A DNA stretch of 64,000 nucleotides from Alphaproteobacteria bacterium. Lineage in GTDB: Bacteria > Pseudomonadota > Alphaproteobacteria > Caulobacterales > Hyphomonadaceae. Each line of letters opens with the position of its first letter. The stretch's first letter is position 1. Below are positions 7,858 to 16,759 of the stretch, in pieces. Location: positions 124,001-188,000 of the forward strand of contig JAHJYW010000045.1 of the NCBI GenBank assembly GCA_018827375.1, in the 5' to 3' direction. The notes under the pieces are model-generated. The model had not been told where the DNA came from and made no database searches. It worked only from the letters and a program-made list of their open reading frames with translations. The translations under genes were made by a program, and so were the position numbers.

Positions 7858-8489
7858 GCCTTGGTGCTTTCCTTCGGCAGGGCCGTGTCGATGCTCTTGA
7901 AACGGGGCAGGGCCTCAACGCGCGACATCCAGCGGCGCACATGGGCAAACGGACCGAGGTCTATCTGCGCCTGTCCGCAATAAGCGACGACGCCGTAAAT
8001 ATCGATATCAGCGATCGTGACACCCCCGCCAACGAGCCAGTCGCGCCCGTCGAGCAGACCGTTCAGTTCCTTCAGGGCATTCGTCGCACTGGCCAGATTG
8101 GCCGCGACGACCTGCTCGGGAAAATCGAAGAAGCCGAGCTTCTGGGCGCGGGTCCTGAAAATGCCGATGGATAGCTGGCCTGTGCCCCACAGCTGCCACT
8201 CACGCGCCCGCAGGCGCTCGGCCCTGTCCTTGCCGCCGAACTGGCCGGTCTCATCGGCAAGATAGTCGAGAATGACGGAGGACTGGCTGAGGCACATGTC
8301 CTGCTCGTGATCCTCCAGCACCGGAACCTGGCCGTAGCGGTTCTTGGCAAGGAAGGCGTCAGCCTTGTGGGCGCCCGAACGCAGGTCGACATGCTCGTAA
8401 TCGTAAGGCGTGCCCGTCAGGTTCAGCATCAGGCCCACCTTGTAGGTCGGACCTGAAGCAAACATGCCATGCAATGTGTATCGGGTCAT
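7854..8489 (-). CDS. Glutathione S-transferase
   Basis: 211-residue cytosolic GST. N-terminal thioredoxin-like domain (about 1-80) with GMFASGPTYK, where the serine is the likely thiolate-activating residue, the cis-proline segment GQVPVL around residue 55, and LSQSSVILDYL for the glutathione gamma-glutamyl contact. The all-helical C-terminal domain (about 90-205) keeps the N-capping box GGVTIADIDIYG. It follows leuC by about 85 bases and overlaps the VOC gene. Substrate not predictable; conjugation or de-conjugation of small electrophiles is the family role. Confidence 0.9.
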   Translation of the reverse strand: MTRYTLHGMFASGPTYKVGLMLNLTGTPYDYEHVDLRSGAHKADAFLAKNRYGQVPVLEDHEQDMCLSQSSVILDYLADETGQFGGKDRAERLRAREWQLWGTGQLSIGIFRTRAQKLGFFDFPEQVVAANLASATNALKELNGLLDGRDWLVGGGVTIADIDIYGVVAYCGQAQIDLGPFAHVRRWMSRVEALPRFKSIDTALPKESTKA

Positions 8490-8574
8490 CTCGCGTTTCC
8501 TCGCTTGTGTGGCCTCATTATGTGCGAGGACCGGGCACTTTGAAATCGTCGGTTCAATGCCGTCGCCCGGCCGC

Positions 8575-9972
8575 CTAGCCGATCACGCCATTGATCGCCG
8601 CGCGCGCCGCGAGCGCCGGGCTCATCAGGTGCGTGCGTCCGCCCCGGCCCTGACGGCCTTCGAAATTGCGGTTCGAGGTCGATGCGCAGCGTTCGCCCGG
8701 CGAGAGGATATCCGGGTTCATGCCGAGGCACATGGAACAGCCCGGCTCGCGCCATTCAAACCCAGCTTCCATCAGCACGATATCAAGGCCTTCCGCTTCG
8801 GCCTGCGCCCGCACGAGGCCAGAGCCCGGCACGACCATAGCCCGCACGCCTTCGGCCACGTGATTGCCCTTGGCAATTTCCGCCGCCGCACGCAGGTCTT
8901 CAATCCGGCTGTTCGTGCAGGATCCGATGAACACGCGCTGCACTGGCGTTCCGGCAATCGGCACGCCTGCCTCAAGGCCCATATAATCGAGCGCGCGCTC
9001 GGCTGCGGCGCGTTTGACAGGGTCGACAATCTCTTCCGGCACAGGCGTCTTACCCGACAGCGGGATCGCCTGCTCAGGGCTCGTGCCCCACGTGATCGTC
9101 GGCTCAATCGACGGGCCATCAATGCGAATGACCGTGTCCCATCCCGCATCGTCATCGGAATAAAGTGTCTTCCAGTAACTTTCAGCCACTTCCCAAGCGC
9201 CTGCCTTCGGGCTGGCTGGACGGCCTTTCATGTATTCGAGTGTCTTTTCATCCGGCGCGATCAGGCCGGCGCGGGCGCCGCCTTCAATGGCCAGGTTGCA
9301 CAGGGTCATCCGCGCTTCCATCGAGAGCGCCTCGATTGCCTCGCCGCGATACTCGATGACATAGCCGGTGCCGCCGGCCGTGCCGGTTTGCGCAATGATA
9401 TGCAGCGCCAGGTCTTTTGCCGTCACGTCGTCTCGCAGCTTGCCTGTCACTTCAACGGCCATGTTCTGCATCTTGCGCGCCCGCAGGGTCTGCGTGGCCA
9501 GCACGTGTTCGACTTCAGATGTGCCAATGCCGTGCGCCAGCGCGCCAAAGGCGCCGTGCGTCGATGTGTGGCTGTCGCCGCACACGATGGTCATGCCCGG
9601 CTGCGTGCGGCCCTGCTCAGGGCCAACCACGTGCACAATGCCATTACGGATATCGCCCATCGGGAAATATTCGATGCCATATTCGGCCACGTTCCGCGTC
9701 AGCGTTTCCAGCTGGTTGCGTGCTTCGGGGTCTTTCACGCCGGCAAGGCCCGCCGCCTGGTTCTCGGTGGGTGTATTGTGATCCGCCACGGCCAGCGTCA
9801 GGTCCGTGCGGCGCACCTTGCGACCCGCGGTCTTCAGGCCGTCGAAAGCCTGGGGGGTCGTCACTTCATGGATAAGATGCAGGTCAATATAGAGCAGGCT
9901 CTCGCCCGAAGCAGCATCCGTATGGACGACATGCGCGTCCCAAATCTTGTCATAAAGTGTCTTGCCGGCCAT
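8575..9972 (-). CDS. leuC: 3-isopropylmalate dehydratase large subunit
   Basis: Large, [4Fe-4S]-bearing subunit of isopropylmalate isomerase (aconitase superfamily), second step of leucine synthesis. 465 residues, the normal bacterial length. Cluster ligands are the cysteines in GSCTNSR (Cys352) and GCSMC (Cys412, Cys415). Other hallmarks: ADHNTPT near residue 64, [14 protein letters not shown] at 130-143, and the C-terminal [10 protein letters not shown] substrate motif. It is the first gene of a minus-strand run leuC-GST-VOC-leuD and starts about 220 bases from the divergent ATP-grasp gene; the AT-rich stretch at 10050-10090 between them is the likely promoter area. Confidence 0.97.
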   Translation of the reverse strand: MAGKTLYDKIWDAHVVHTDAASGESLLYIDLHLIHEVTTPQAFDGLKTAGRKVRRTDLTLAVADHNTPTENQAAGLAGVKDPEARNQLETLTRNVAEYGIEYFPMGDIRNGIVHVVGPEQGRTQPGMTIVCGDSHTSTHGAFGALAHGIGTSEVEHVLATQTLRARKMQNMAVEVTGKLRDDVTAKDLALHIIAQTGTAGGTGYVIEYRGEAIEALSMEARMTLCNLAIEGGARAGLIAPDEKTLEYMKGRPASPKAGAWEVAESYWKTLYSDDDAGWDTVIRIDGPSIEPTITWGTSPEQAIPLSGKTPVPEEIVDPVKRAAAERALDYMGLEAGVPIAGTPVQRVFIGSCTNSRIEDLRAAAEIAKGNHVAEGVRAMVVPGSGLVRAQAEAEGLDIVLMEAGFEWREPGCSMCLGMNPDILSPGERCASTSNRNFEGRQGRGGRTHLMSPALAARAAINGVIG

Positions 9973-10190
9973 TGGTCCTGCCTATCCTCGTGTTCGCGGC
10001 GCACCATAGCGATAGATAAGTACGATGGAAGCCCGGTCTACTGCCCGTCGGAAGGCTATATATCCCAAAACACGAATAATTCGCCGAACCTGTAGTGTTG
10101 GCACGCAGATTGAACTGCTCACAGGGAGTGCTTCGTCCTTTGTCTCGATTTGGACTTGCGCAGTTTACAGTCCAAGCCAGAGGCCAATAC

Positions 10191-11342
10191 ATGCGATTTC
10201 CTGACAGCCCCTCTCTCCGCGTCCTCCCGCTTCGGGCCAAGGCCACCGCGTCCAGATTCAAGATCGTCTTTGTCACCCATGGCGAAGGCCGCGGCCGGAC
10301 TGTCGCAACCGACCAGGCCTTCATGGACCGCTTGCAGCAGAGCGACCCAGACCTGGTCGGCCAGACCCGCATTCACCGGACCGGCAGCGGCCCCTTCGAT
10401 TTCCGGGATGTCGGCCTTGTCGTGTTCTGGCTGGGTGACCCGCTGCGCCAGAAATACCCCAAATGCTATGCCGAGGCCGTCCAGATCGAGGCGACAGCCA
10501 GCCTTTATGGCATCCCCGTACTGAATTCACCCTTTGGACTCAGAAATACAACCAAAGCCGGTCAGGCCAGGATATGGAACGAGACAGGCATGCCCAGCGC
10601 CTATGCTGCGGTGGCCGATTCTGCGGATGCGTTGCCTGCTGTGGCCAGCCAAGTGGGCTTCCCCTGCATCATCCGGTCTGATGATGTCCATTGCCAGCGC
10701 GACGTTGTGATCGCACGTAATGAAGCTGACGCCCGGCGCGCCGCGGCAAAGTGCATGTTCCCGGCCGCCGTCATCACCCTTGTCGATGTACAGGGCGCCT
10801 GGCGCGCGAAAGGGGACGAAACCAGCCTGTTCAGCCAGTACCACCACAAGGCCCGCGCCTTTGTGTTTGGCGGTGAGGTCAAGGCCAGCCATCTCTTCTT
10901 CTCGACCGACCGCATTGTCGGCCTGTCGACATCTGTCTTCGCCCGCGAAGATACACCGCGTCGTAATTTCACCCGCCGCTTCGGCCTCGGCGCCAGCTTG
11001 GTCAGCCGGATGATCGATGCAGACCTCGCGCATTTTGAAGCGCCGGTGGCCCACGCCGATCAACTCGTCAAAGCCGTCGCCGCGCTCGGCCTCGACTTTG
11101 CCGCCGTCGATTACAGCATTCTGCCAGATGGCCGGCCGGTCATCTGGGAAGCCAATCCCTATTTCTACCTGCCTTCGGGCGAGCAAAGCGTCTTCTCCGC
11201 CGATCGCCAGGCCGTGCGGCGTGTCGAGGAGACATTCGACTGGATGGCCGCACAGATCAAAGCGGAATACACGCGCGCCCTCAGCGCCGGTGACAAATCA
11301 TTCCCGGAGCCGGAGACGGCCCTGCTCAGCGCGGCAGGCTGA
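10191..11342 (+). CDS. ATP-grasp domain protein (RimK/glutathione-synthetase-like)
   Basis: 383 residues from the ATG at 10191, which has AGAGG upstream; an open GTG start at 10095 would add 32 residues without a clear binding site. N-terminal pre-ATP-grasp Rossmann-like part (VVFWLGDPLRQKYP), then the ATP-grasp body with GFPCIIRSDD and the C-terminal metal-binding E-x-N motif in VIWEANPYFYLPSGEQS. Such proteins form peptide or amide bonds through acyl-phosphates; the substrate is not evident. It stands alone on its strand, divergent from leuC, and overlaps the 3' end of the convergent reductase gene by 17 bases. Confidence 0.75.
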   Translation: MRFPDSPSLRVLPLRAKATASRFKIVFVTHGEGRGRTVATDQAFMDRLQQSDPDLVGQTRIHRTGSGPFDFRDVGLVVFWLGDPLRQKYPKCYAEAVQIEATASLYGIPVLNSPFGLRNTTKAGQARIWNETGMPSAYAAVADSADALPAVASQVGFPCIIRSDDVHCQRDVVIARNEADARRAAAKCMFPAAVITLVDVQGAWRAKGDETSLFSQYHHKARAFVFGGEVKASHLFFSTDRIVGLSTSVFAREDTPRRNFTRRFGLGASLVSRMIDADLAHFEAPVAHADQLVKAVAALGLDFAAVDYSILPDGRPVIWEANPYFYLPSGEQSVFSADRQAVRRVEETFDWMAAQIKAEYTRALSAGDKSFPEPETALLSAAG

Positions 11343-12339
11343 TATCGGCACGCGACCAGTCAACGGCTCGCGCACTGGATTCGGGCAGGCACTTCATGCC
11401 CCGCAACGTCGCCCGTAGGGCTTCGTCAATAGGCGTATGCGGTTCACCGCCAAGCTGACTGACGAGCCTGGCATTATCGAGCCGTACCGGCACGTTCCAG
11501 AGATACTGCATTTCGGCCATCTCCCGGAAAAGCGGCACAAATGGCTTCATCATGTGCAGCAACGGCCATGGAAACCGTTTGATCGGCGCATCCGGAACAC
11601 CAGCGACAATCCGGAGGCGTTCGGCGATCTCACGTCCGTCCTCGAACCAGTGCCCGTTGAAGTGGAAGCGCTCGAACGCCGCCAGTTCCTCGCCGCTGTC
11701 GACGAGGCGCGCGATCGTCTCTGCAAAATCGGGCAGGTAGGCCCAGGCGTGACCCGCACCCGGCTTGCCCGGATGGGTGATCGCGCGCAGAGGCCGTCCC
11801 GGCTTGATCATGCCCTGCGCCAGCCACGAATTGCCGGTATTCGGCCCAAAAAAGTCACCCGCACGCACGATAAGGACACGGACGCCAGTATCCGCCGCAC
11901 GTCGAAGACGCGCTTCCATCTCCACCCTTATCCCGCCTTTACGTGTTTTCGGATTTTGCGGGGATGTTTCACGGAGCAGGGGAAACGCATCAGGACCATA
12001 ATTATAGACCGTCCCCGGCAGCACGATCCTGGCACCATGCGCCCGCGCGGCGGCAATGGTATTGTCGATCATGGGCAGGACGAGCTTGCCCCAGTTGCGG
12101 TATCCGGGTGGGTTCACCGCATGCACGATCAGGTCTACATTCGTGGCAGCCATCAGTACATCATCGGCCTTCATTGCATCGCCCGCGATCCAGTCAGCGT
12201 CCGGAATTAGCGCGGAGACAGACTCCGGGCGGCGGTGCATGGCGCGCATTTGCCAGCCACGCGCCCTTAGCGCCTTGGCGATTTCATATCCGGCGCCGCC
12301 CGTTGCGCCAAGGATGAGGGCTGTTCGTGTGTGGGTCAT
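11326..12339 (-). CDS. NAD-dependent epimerase/reductase family protein
   Basis: 337 residues with an N-terminal NAD(P)-binding Rossmann fold: LGATGGAGYEIAKALRARGW at about 9-28, then the acidic/basic selector region MHRRPE, which favours NADP, and the second-half pattern VHAVNPPGYRNW and PGTVYNYG. The canonical YxxxK is not obvious in the usual position (YNYGPDAFP instead), so it belongs with extended-SDR/NmrA-like reductases of uncertain chemistry. It is transcribed divergently from a LysR gene starting 91 bases away, the usual layout for a regulator and its target. Inference: the LysR protein controls this gene. Confidence 0.8.
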   Translation of the reverse strand: MTHTRTALILGATGGAGYEIAKALRARGWQMRAMHRRPESVSALIPDADWIAGDAMKADDVLMAATNVDLIVHAVNPPGYRNWGKLVLPMIDNTIAAARAHGARIVLPGTVYNYGPDAFPLLRETSPQNPKTRKGGIRVEMEARLRRAADTGVRVLIVRAGDFFGPNTGNSWLAQGMIKPGRPLRAITHPGKPGAGHAWAYLPDFAETIARLVDSGEELAAFERFHFNGHWFEDGREIAERLRIVAGVPDAPIKRFPWPLLHMMKPFVPLFREMAEMQYLWNVPVRLDNARLVSQLGGEPHTPIDEALRATLRGMKCLPESSARAVDWSRADISLPR

Positions 12340-12430
12340 GTCGATCTCCTGTTTGGCTGTCAGGCAGAAGATGACCTCGCAGGCAGCTAAAAGAAATTGC
12401 GGTAATATCTATAGTCGCTAAACATTATTT

Positions 12431-13339
12431 ATGGATCAGGCCACGCTCTCTTGGGATCATTGCCGCTCCCTGCTCAGCGTCTATCGCACCGGCAGCCTGT
12501 CAGCCGCCGCCCGTGCGCAAGGGGTTACGCAGCCAACGATTGCCCGCCATGTCGAACAGCTCGAGAGCGTTCTTGGCGGCGCCGCCCTGTTCACCCGGTC
12601 ACCAAAGGGCCTGACACCGACAGACGCTGCTGAAGCCCTGATGCCCCATGCGCTTGCCATGGAGGCCTCTGCCGCCGCGATGATCCGCGCTGCCTCGGGA
12701 CCGGATGATGCCCTGACGGGCGCGGTCCGCATTACGGCAAGTGAAGTCATCGGCATTGAAGTTTTGCCACCCATCCTCGCGGCCATCGGGGCCGACTATC
12801 CCCAACTCGCCTTCGAACTTGTGGCCTCGAATGAAACGGCTGACCTGCTGCGCCGGGACGCCGACATTGCCGTGCGCATGGTGCAGCCTAGCCAGGGCGC
12901 GCTGATTGCGCGCAAAATTGGCGATATCGAACTCGGCATGTTTGCCCGCCGTGATTACCTGGACAGGCGCGGCACACCGATCGCCCTGAACGACCTCGCG
13001 CATCATGCCCTGATCGGTTTCGACCATGAGACAACCGGTGTTCAGGGACTGCGCGCCAAGGGACTGAAGCTGCACCGCGACATGTTTTCCCTGCGGACTG
13101 ACAGCGATGTCGCCCAGTTCACATCCATTCGCGCCGGGCTCGGCATAGGTATCTGCCAGGTCGGGCTCGTCATGCATGATCCGCGCTTTGTCCGCCTGTT
13201 TCCGGACGACATGACATTTTCGCTCGAAACCTGGGTGACCATGCATGAGGACCTGCGCGGCAACCGGCGCATACGCCTCGTCTTCGACCATCTTGTCGCC
13301 GGTCTCACACGCTACATAAAGCACGGGACAGGCGCCTGA
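12431..13339 (+). CDS. LysR-family transcriptional regulator
   Basis: 302 residues. N-terminal winged helix-turn-helix at about 5-65 with the family pattern GSLSAAARAQGVTQPTIARHVEQLE and the following FTRSPKGLTPTDAAE; the rest is a periplasmic-binding-like effector domain from about residue 90. The gene faces away from the reductase gene at 11326-12339; the 91-base intergenic stretch is AT-rich around 12400-12430 and presumably holds the operator and both promoters. A strong bidirectional terminator follows directly at 13343-13376. Effector unknown. Confidence 0.93.
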   Translation: MDQATLSWDHCRSLLSVYRTGSLSAAARAQGVTQPTIARHVEQLESVLGGAALFTRSPKGLTPTDAAEALMPHALAMEASAAAMIRAASGPDDALTGAVRITASEVIGIEVLPPILAAIGADYPQLAFELVASNETADLLRRDADIAVRMVQPSQGALIARKIGDIELGMFARRDYLDRRGTPIALNDLAHHALIGFDHETTGVQGLRAKGLKLHRDMFSLRTDSDVAQFTSIRAGLGIGICQVGLVMHDPRFVRLFPDDMTFSLETWVTMHEDLRGNRRIRLVFDHLVAGLTRYIKHGTGA

Positions 13340-13342
13340 ACG

Positions 13343-13376
13343 AAAAACGCCCCTGCCGGAAGGCAAGGGCGTTTTT
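13343..13376. terminator. Bidirectional intrinsic terminator between LysR gene and rplS
   Basis: Long hairpin: AAAAACGCCC at 13343-13352 pairs with GGGCGTTTTT at 13367-13376, one C-A mismatch, then TGCC/GGCA and a GGAA tetraloop. With A-tract on one side and T-tract on the other it can end transcripts from both strands: the LysR gene (plus) and the rplS end of the trmD-rplS operon (minus). Confidence 0.93.
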
Positions 13377-13399
13377 GAAATCGTGAAAAGGCGAGAAGC

Positions 13400-13987
13400 C
13401 TATTCTTCCGGCGCAGCCTCAGGAGCTTCAGCGGCAGCAGCAGCTTCTGCAGCGGCCTTGGCTTCAGCTTCTGCGGCAGCCGCAGCAGCCTTTTCGGCCT
13501 CAAGCTTTGCCTTGGCGGTCGCTTCGCGCTCGACAGCAGCTGCTTCCTTGCGGGCAACCTTCTCTGCGTCTTTCTGACGGCGGCGCTCGGTCTTCGAGAC
13601 AGCGATCTCGACGGCCTCGATGCCGTGGCCGGTCGTACGCTCGGCAATACGGGCCGATTTACCGCGACGATCGCGCAGGTAGTAGAGTTTCGCGCGGCGG
13701 ACGCGGCCCTTGCGCTTCACTTCGATCGACTCGATCAGTGGCGAGACCAGCGGGAAAACCCGCTCGACGCCTTCACCGAAGGAAATCTTGCGAACCGTGA
13801 AGCTTTCGCTCAGGCTGCCGCCGGAACGTGCAATGCAGACGCCTTCGAAGCGCTGGACGCGCTCACGGTCGCCTTCCTTGATCTTCACGTTCACCGCCAG
13901 CGTGTCGCCGGGCGAGAATGCAGGAATTTTTTTATCGCCGAGGACACGGACGCGTTCTTCCGCCTCAAGCTGTTCAATCATGTTCAT
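13400..13987 (-). CDS. rplS: 50S ribosomal protein L19 with Ala/Glu-rich C-terminal extension
   Basis: L19 sits at the 30S-50S interface. The core (about residues 1-120) is typical: [65 protein letters not shown] (quoted in parts) and [16 protein letters not shown] further 70-75 residues form a coiled, low-complexity Ala/Glu/Lys tail ([12 protein letters not shown]...), absent from the usual 115-130-residue protein. The start at 13987 is chosen because GGAG inside trmD lies seven bases before it and MNMIEQ matches the family start; an ATG two codons earlier (13993) is possible. The gene begins inside the end of trmD, so expression is coupled. Confidence 0.95.
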   Translation of the reverse strand: MNMIEQLEAEERVRVLGDKKIPAFSPGDTLAVNVKIKEGDRERVQRFEGVCIARSGGSLSESFTVRKISFGEGVERVFPLVSPLIESIEVKRKGRVRRAKLYYLRDRRGKSARIAERTTGHGIEAVEIAVSKTERRRQKDAEKVARKEAAAVEREATAKAKLEAEKAAAAAAEAEAKAAAEAAAAAEAPEAAPEE

Positions 13988-14708
13988 CGCCATTCTCCGG
14001 CGGTTGGAATTCGGGGGTCTTGGAGTAAGCGGCGTATAAATCGGGACGGCGGTGCTTTGTCAACGCCTTTGCGCTGCTGCGACGCCATTCTTCTATACGT
14101 TTATGATCGCCAGACAGGAGAACATCCGGTGTGGGACGGCCTTCCCACTCGCGCGGCATGGTAAAATGAGGATGTTCCAGCAGGCCCTGCTCGAAGGATT
14201 CCTCCGTCAGCGACGCTTCATTTCCCGCCACGCCCGGCAGCAGACGCACCGTCGCCTCGATGAAAGCCATCGCCGCCACTTCGCCGCCAGCAAGAATAAA
14301 GTCGCCCAGCGACACCTCTTCCATGTCGCGCGCTTCAATCACCCGTTCGTCGAGCCCCTCGAAACGCCCGCACAGAAACACGACGCCCGGACCGGTGGCC
14401 CATTCATGCGCCTTTTTCTGGTCGAAGGGCTTGCCGCGCGGAGACAGGTAGACAAGCGGGCGACCCTCACGGGCCACGCTGTCAATCGCCGCCGCCGCCA
14501 CATCCGGCCGGAGCACCATGCCGGCGCCGCCGCCCGCGGGCGTGTCATCGACATTGCGGTGCTTGCCGACACCAAAGTCGCGCAGGTCCACCGTCTCTAG
14601 CGCCCATAGCCCCTTTTCCCGGGCGCGCTCGAGAATCGAGACACCGAGCGGGCCGGGAAAGGCATCCGGTACAAGCGTGATGAGCGTGGCCTTGAACATG
14701 CCGCGCAT
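13974..14708 (-). CDS. trmD: tRNA (guanine-N1)-methyltransferase
   Basis: SPOUT-class dimeric enzyme that methylates G37 of tRNAs using SAM, preventing +1 frameshifting. 244 residues, normal. Hallmarks: the N-terminal TLVPDAFPG, the [16 protein letters not shown] loop, the trefoil-knot SAM segment [14 protein letters not shown] and [13 protein letters not shown], and the C-terminal RRPDLY helix. Start ATG at 14708 has GGGAG eight bases upstream. Its 3' end overlaps the start of rplS. In most bacteria rpsP-rimM lie directly before trmD; here rimM is about 5.6 kb upstream, beyond several unrelated genes. Confidence 0.97.
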   Translation of the reverse strand: MRGMFKATLITLVPDAFPGPLGVSILERAREKGLWALETVDLRDFGVGKHRNVDDTPAGGGAGMVLRPDVAAAAIDSVAREGRPLVYLSPRGKPFDQKKAHEWATGPGVVFLCGRFEGLDERVIEARDMEEVSLGDFILAGGEVAAMAFIEATVRLLPGVAGNEASLTEESFEQGLLEHPHFTMPREWEGRPTPDVLLSGDHKRIEEWRRSSAKALTKHRRPDLYAAYSKTPEFQPPENGDEHD

Positions 14709-14801
14709 CTAGCTCACTCCCGCCGCCGCGTCACCCCATCTGACCGTTGACGCAAACCCCCGCCGGGCGCTTGATGTCGCAGAAATAACGGGGGGATACA
14801 G

Positions 14802-15296
14802 ATGACACTCGATACCATCGCTACGATTGCCAACATCATGGCCTCCGGCGCCGTGGTGCTGACGCTGGTCTTCATTGGCCTGCAGCTTCGCCAAAACGCC
14901 CATTTGACGCGCATGGCGGCGGCGCAGACGTCGGCCCAGCTCCTGTCGGCCAATATGGGGCGTGTCACCGAAAGCGGTGATCTCGCAGAAATTCTCACCC
15001 GCGAGGCGGGCCACACCGGCTGGACCCGTTCGGAATTCCTCCGCGTGTCCAATTTCCTCAGCATTTCCTTCCGCCACTTCGAGGTGCTGCACACGCATCG
15101 TCGCTTCGGCGTGTTCGAGGATGAATTGTGGGAGGGCTCGGAGGCGCGCCTGCGGGAATCGCTCAGCGATCCAGACATCCGCGCATGGTGGGCCGCGAGC
15201 CGGCTTGTGTACGCCCGCAGCTTTGTCAAATACGTGGACAAGCTCTCAGCGGAACTGGAAGTCGCTCAGGCCATGTCCATGATGGGTCAGGATTAG
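14802..15296 (+). CDS. Single-pass membrane protein of unknown function
   Basis: 164 residues: N-terminal membrane helix within IANIMASGAVVLTLVFIGLQL (quoted short), a polar QNAHLTRMAAAQTSAQLLSAN helix and a soluble, mostly helical C-terminal domain with FLRVSNFLSISFRHFEVLH and DELWEGSEARLRESL. GGGGGG lies eight bases upstream of the ATG. Proteins of this design occur in multiple copies in many marine proteobacteria, but I know of no function. Its stop overlaps that of the convergent GGDEF gene by four bases (TTAG, 15293-15296). Confidence 0.7.
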   Translation: MTLDTIATIANIMASGAVVLTLVFIGLQLRQNAHLTRMAAAQTSAQLLSANMGRVTESGDLAEILTREAGHTGWTRSEFLRVSNFLSISFRHFEVLHTHRRFGVFEDELWEGSEARLRESLSDPDIRAWWAASRLVYARSFVKYVDKLSAELEVAQAMSMMGQD

Positions 15297-16051
15297 GCAG
15301 CCAGCTCCACGGCACGGCCCGACGTCACCTTGTTGCGCCCGGTGCCCTTCGACTGGAACAGCGCCGCATCAGCGGTCTCGAGCGTTATGTCAATTTGTGC
15401 ACCCGGCTTCAGAAGGCAGGTGCCAAAGCTCGCCGTAACGCTGAACGCCTCGTCCCGGGCTTCCAGGTGCAGCGCGGCGATCCGCTCACGGATGCGTTCG
15501 CACACGAGCGCAGACTGCTCCAGTGTCACATTGCTGAGCAAGATAACGAATTCCTCGCCGCCCCAGCGCCCCAGCCGGTCGAAAGGTCCGCGCAGTTCGG
15601 CAAAAGCGGCCGCAGCCACCTCCTGCAAAACGAGATCGCCTGTCTTGTGACCGAAACGGTCATTGATGCGCTTGAAATGGTCGAGGTCGAAAAAGACAAG
15701 ACCGGCGGTCTGATGGCTGCGGCGCATGCGTTGCACCTCGTCTTCAAGGGCCTGTTTGAAGAAGCGGCGATTATACAAGCCGGTCAGCGGGTCGGTCGCC
15801 GCCAGGGCCTCCAGCCGGCGCTGGTAGGATTTCAGGCGGAATTCATGCTGCGAGGCAATCACGCCGGTCGGAATGGCGACGCAGGCAGAGATCAGAAGGT
15901 TGGTCAGAACGAAAGACCGCGGATTTGTCGGCAGGCCAAGCTGGTAGACAATCATCGAAAACGTGAACGACAGGCACAGGGCCGTAATCGCAACGAATGC
16001 AAAAAATATCAGCGAATCAACGACATCACGATTGTGGTTTGAGATGGGCAT
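15293..16051 (-). CDS. Membrane-anchored GGDEF diguanylate cyclase
   Basis: 252 residues from the ATG at 16051, which is preceded by a strong GAGGAGG five bases away. Two membrane helices lie near residues 13-37 and 44-65, then a GGDEF domain (about 85-245) that would condense two GTP into cyclic di-GMP. The active-site loop reads GRWGGEEF, the accepted GGEEF variant; LTGLYNRRFF and FFDLDHFKRINDRFGH are intact. The inhibitory RxxD site five residues before the motif is missing: the arginine position is Gly (in RGPFD the spacing is one too long), so product feedback is probably absent. The sensor input is only the two helices, so the signal is unknown. Confidence 0.9.
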   Translation of the reverse strand: MPISNHNRDVVDSLIFFAFVAITALCLSFTFSMIVYQLGLPTNPRSFVLTNLLISACVAIPTGVIASQHEFRLKSYQRRLEALAATDPLTGLYNRRFFKQALEDEVQRMRRSHQTAGLVFFDLDHFKRINDRFGHKTGDLVLQEVAAAAFAELRGPFDRLGRWGGEEFVILLSNVTLEQSALVCERIRERIAALHLEARDEAFSVTASFGTCLLKPGAQIDITLETADAALFQSKGTGRNKVTSGRAVELAA

Positions 16052-16265
16052 CCTGTCCTCCTCGGTTATGCACTTGTACACGTTACAAGAGAATATGCCC
16101 CCAACCTGAGGACGGGATTTGGTATTGACGCGTTTACCAAATGGAAATGATTGGCCGCCGTTTTTGATCGCCACACGGAAAACAGTGGAACCGGTTACGG
16201 CTTCGCGGCTTACTGGCACAGCGGTTCTATAACTTTGGCTGGGCCGGTATTTGGGAGATAACGAC

Positions 16266-16703
16266 ATGGATACGACAAAGCGTCACCTTTTGATGGGTGG
16301 CTCTGCCGCCATCCTCGCGACCGCCCTCAGCGGCTGCGGCACACTTCTTTACCCTGAACGCAAGGGCCAGCGCGGCGGCCGTATCGACCCGGCTGTGGCG
16401 ATCCTCGATGGTGTCGGCCTGCTCTTGTTCCTCATCCCGGGCCTCATCGCCTTTGCCGTCGATTTCTCGAACGGCACGATCTACCTGCCCGGCGGACGAC
16501 GCGCCGAAAAATCAGATGATCTGTCCGAGGTCAAAATGTCTGCCGCGCTGACAAAGCCGGAAGTCGACCGTATCTGGACGGAAAACTATGGCCACGCCGC
16601 GCCGTTCGAATTGTCCGAGCTCAAGCGCCGACGCCTCAGCGACAAGTCGATGACTCTCGACACGGTCGCCACCCTCGCCCGCAACGATTTCGCGCGCATC
16701 TAA
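16266..16703 (+). CDS. Predicted lipoprotein of unknown function
   Basis: 145 residues from the ATG at 16266, with GGGAG nine bases upstream. The N-terminus RHLLMGGSAAILATALSGC carries the lipobox LSGC, followed by TLLYPERKGQRGGRIDPAVAILDGVGLLLFLIPG, quoted in part: a second hydrophobic stretch (about 45-65) that could be a membrane helix. The C-terminal half is polar, with the repeated themes SEVKMSAALTKPEVDRIW and FELSELKRRRLSDKSM. Divergent from the GGDEF gene, 214 bases apart. Function unknown. Confidence 0.75.
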   Translation: MDTTKRHLLMGGSAAILATALSGCGTLLYPERKGQRGGRIDPAVAILDGVGLLLFLIPGLIAFAVDFSNGTIYLPGGRRAEKSDDLSEVKMSAALTKPEVDRIWTENYGHAAPFELSELKRRRLSDKSMTLDTVATLARNDFARI

Positions 16704-16711
16704 AGCATTCC

Positions 16712-16739
16712 GGAAGCTGCGGCTTATCCCGCAGCTTCC
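16712..16739. terminator. Perfect hairpin between convergent genes
   Basis: GGAAGCTGCGG at 16712-16722 and CCGCAGCTTCC at 16729-16739 form an 11-base-pair perfect stem with a six-base loop, placed between the stops of two convergent genes (16703 and 16760). There is no T-tract, so termination efficiency is uncertain; it may instead protect 3' ends. Confidence 0.6.
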
Positions 16740-16759
16740 ATCGCTATGCCCCTTCCTGC

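Noticed and set aside
6400-7983. 527-codon plus-strand frame over leuD and the VOC gene
   Set aside because: Antisense shadow of two well-supported genes; no motif.
8464-10095. 543-codon plus-strand frame over leuC
   Set aside because: Antisense to intact leuC; composition is artefactual.
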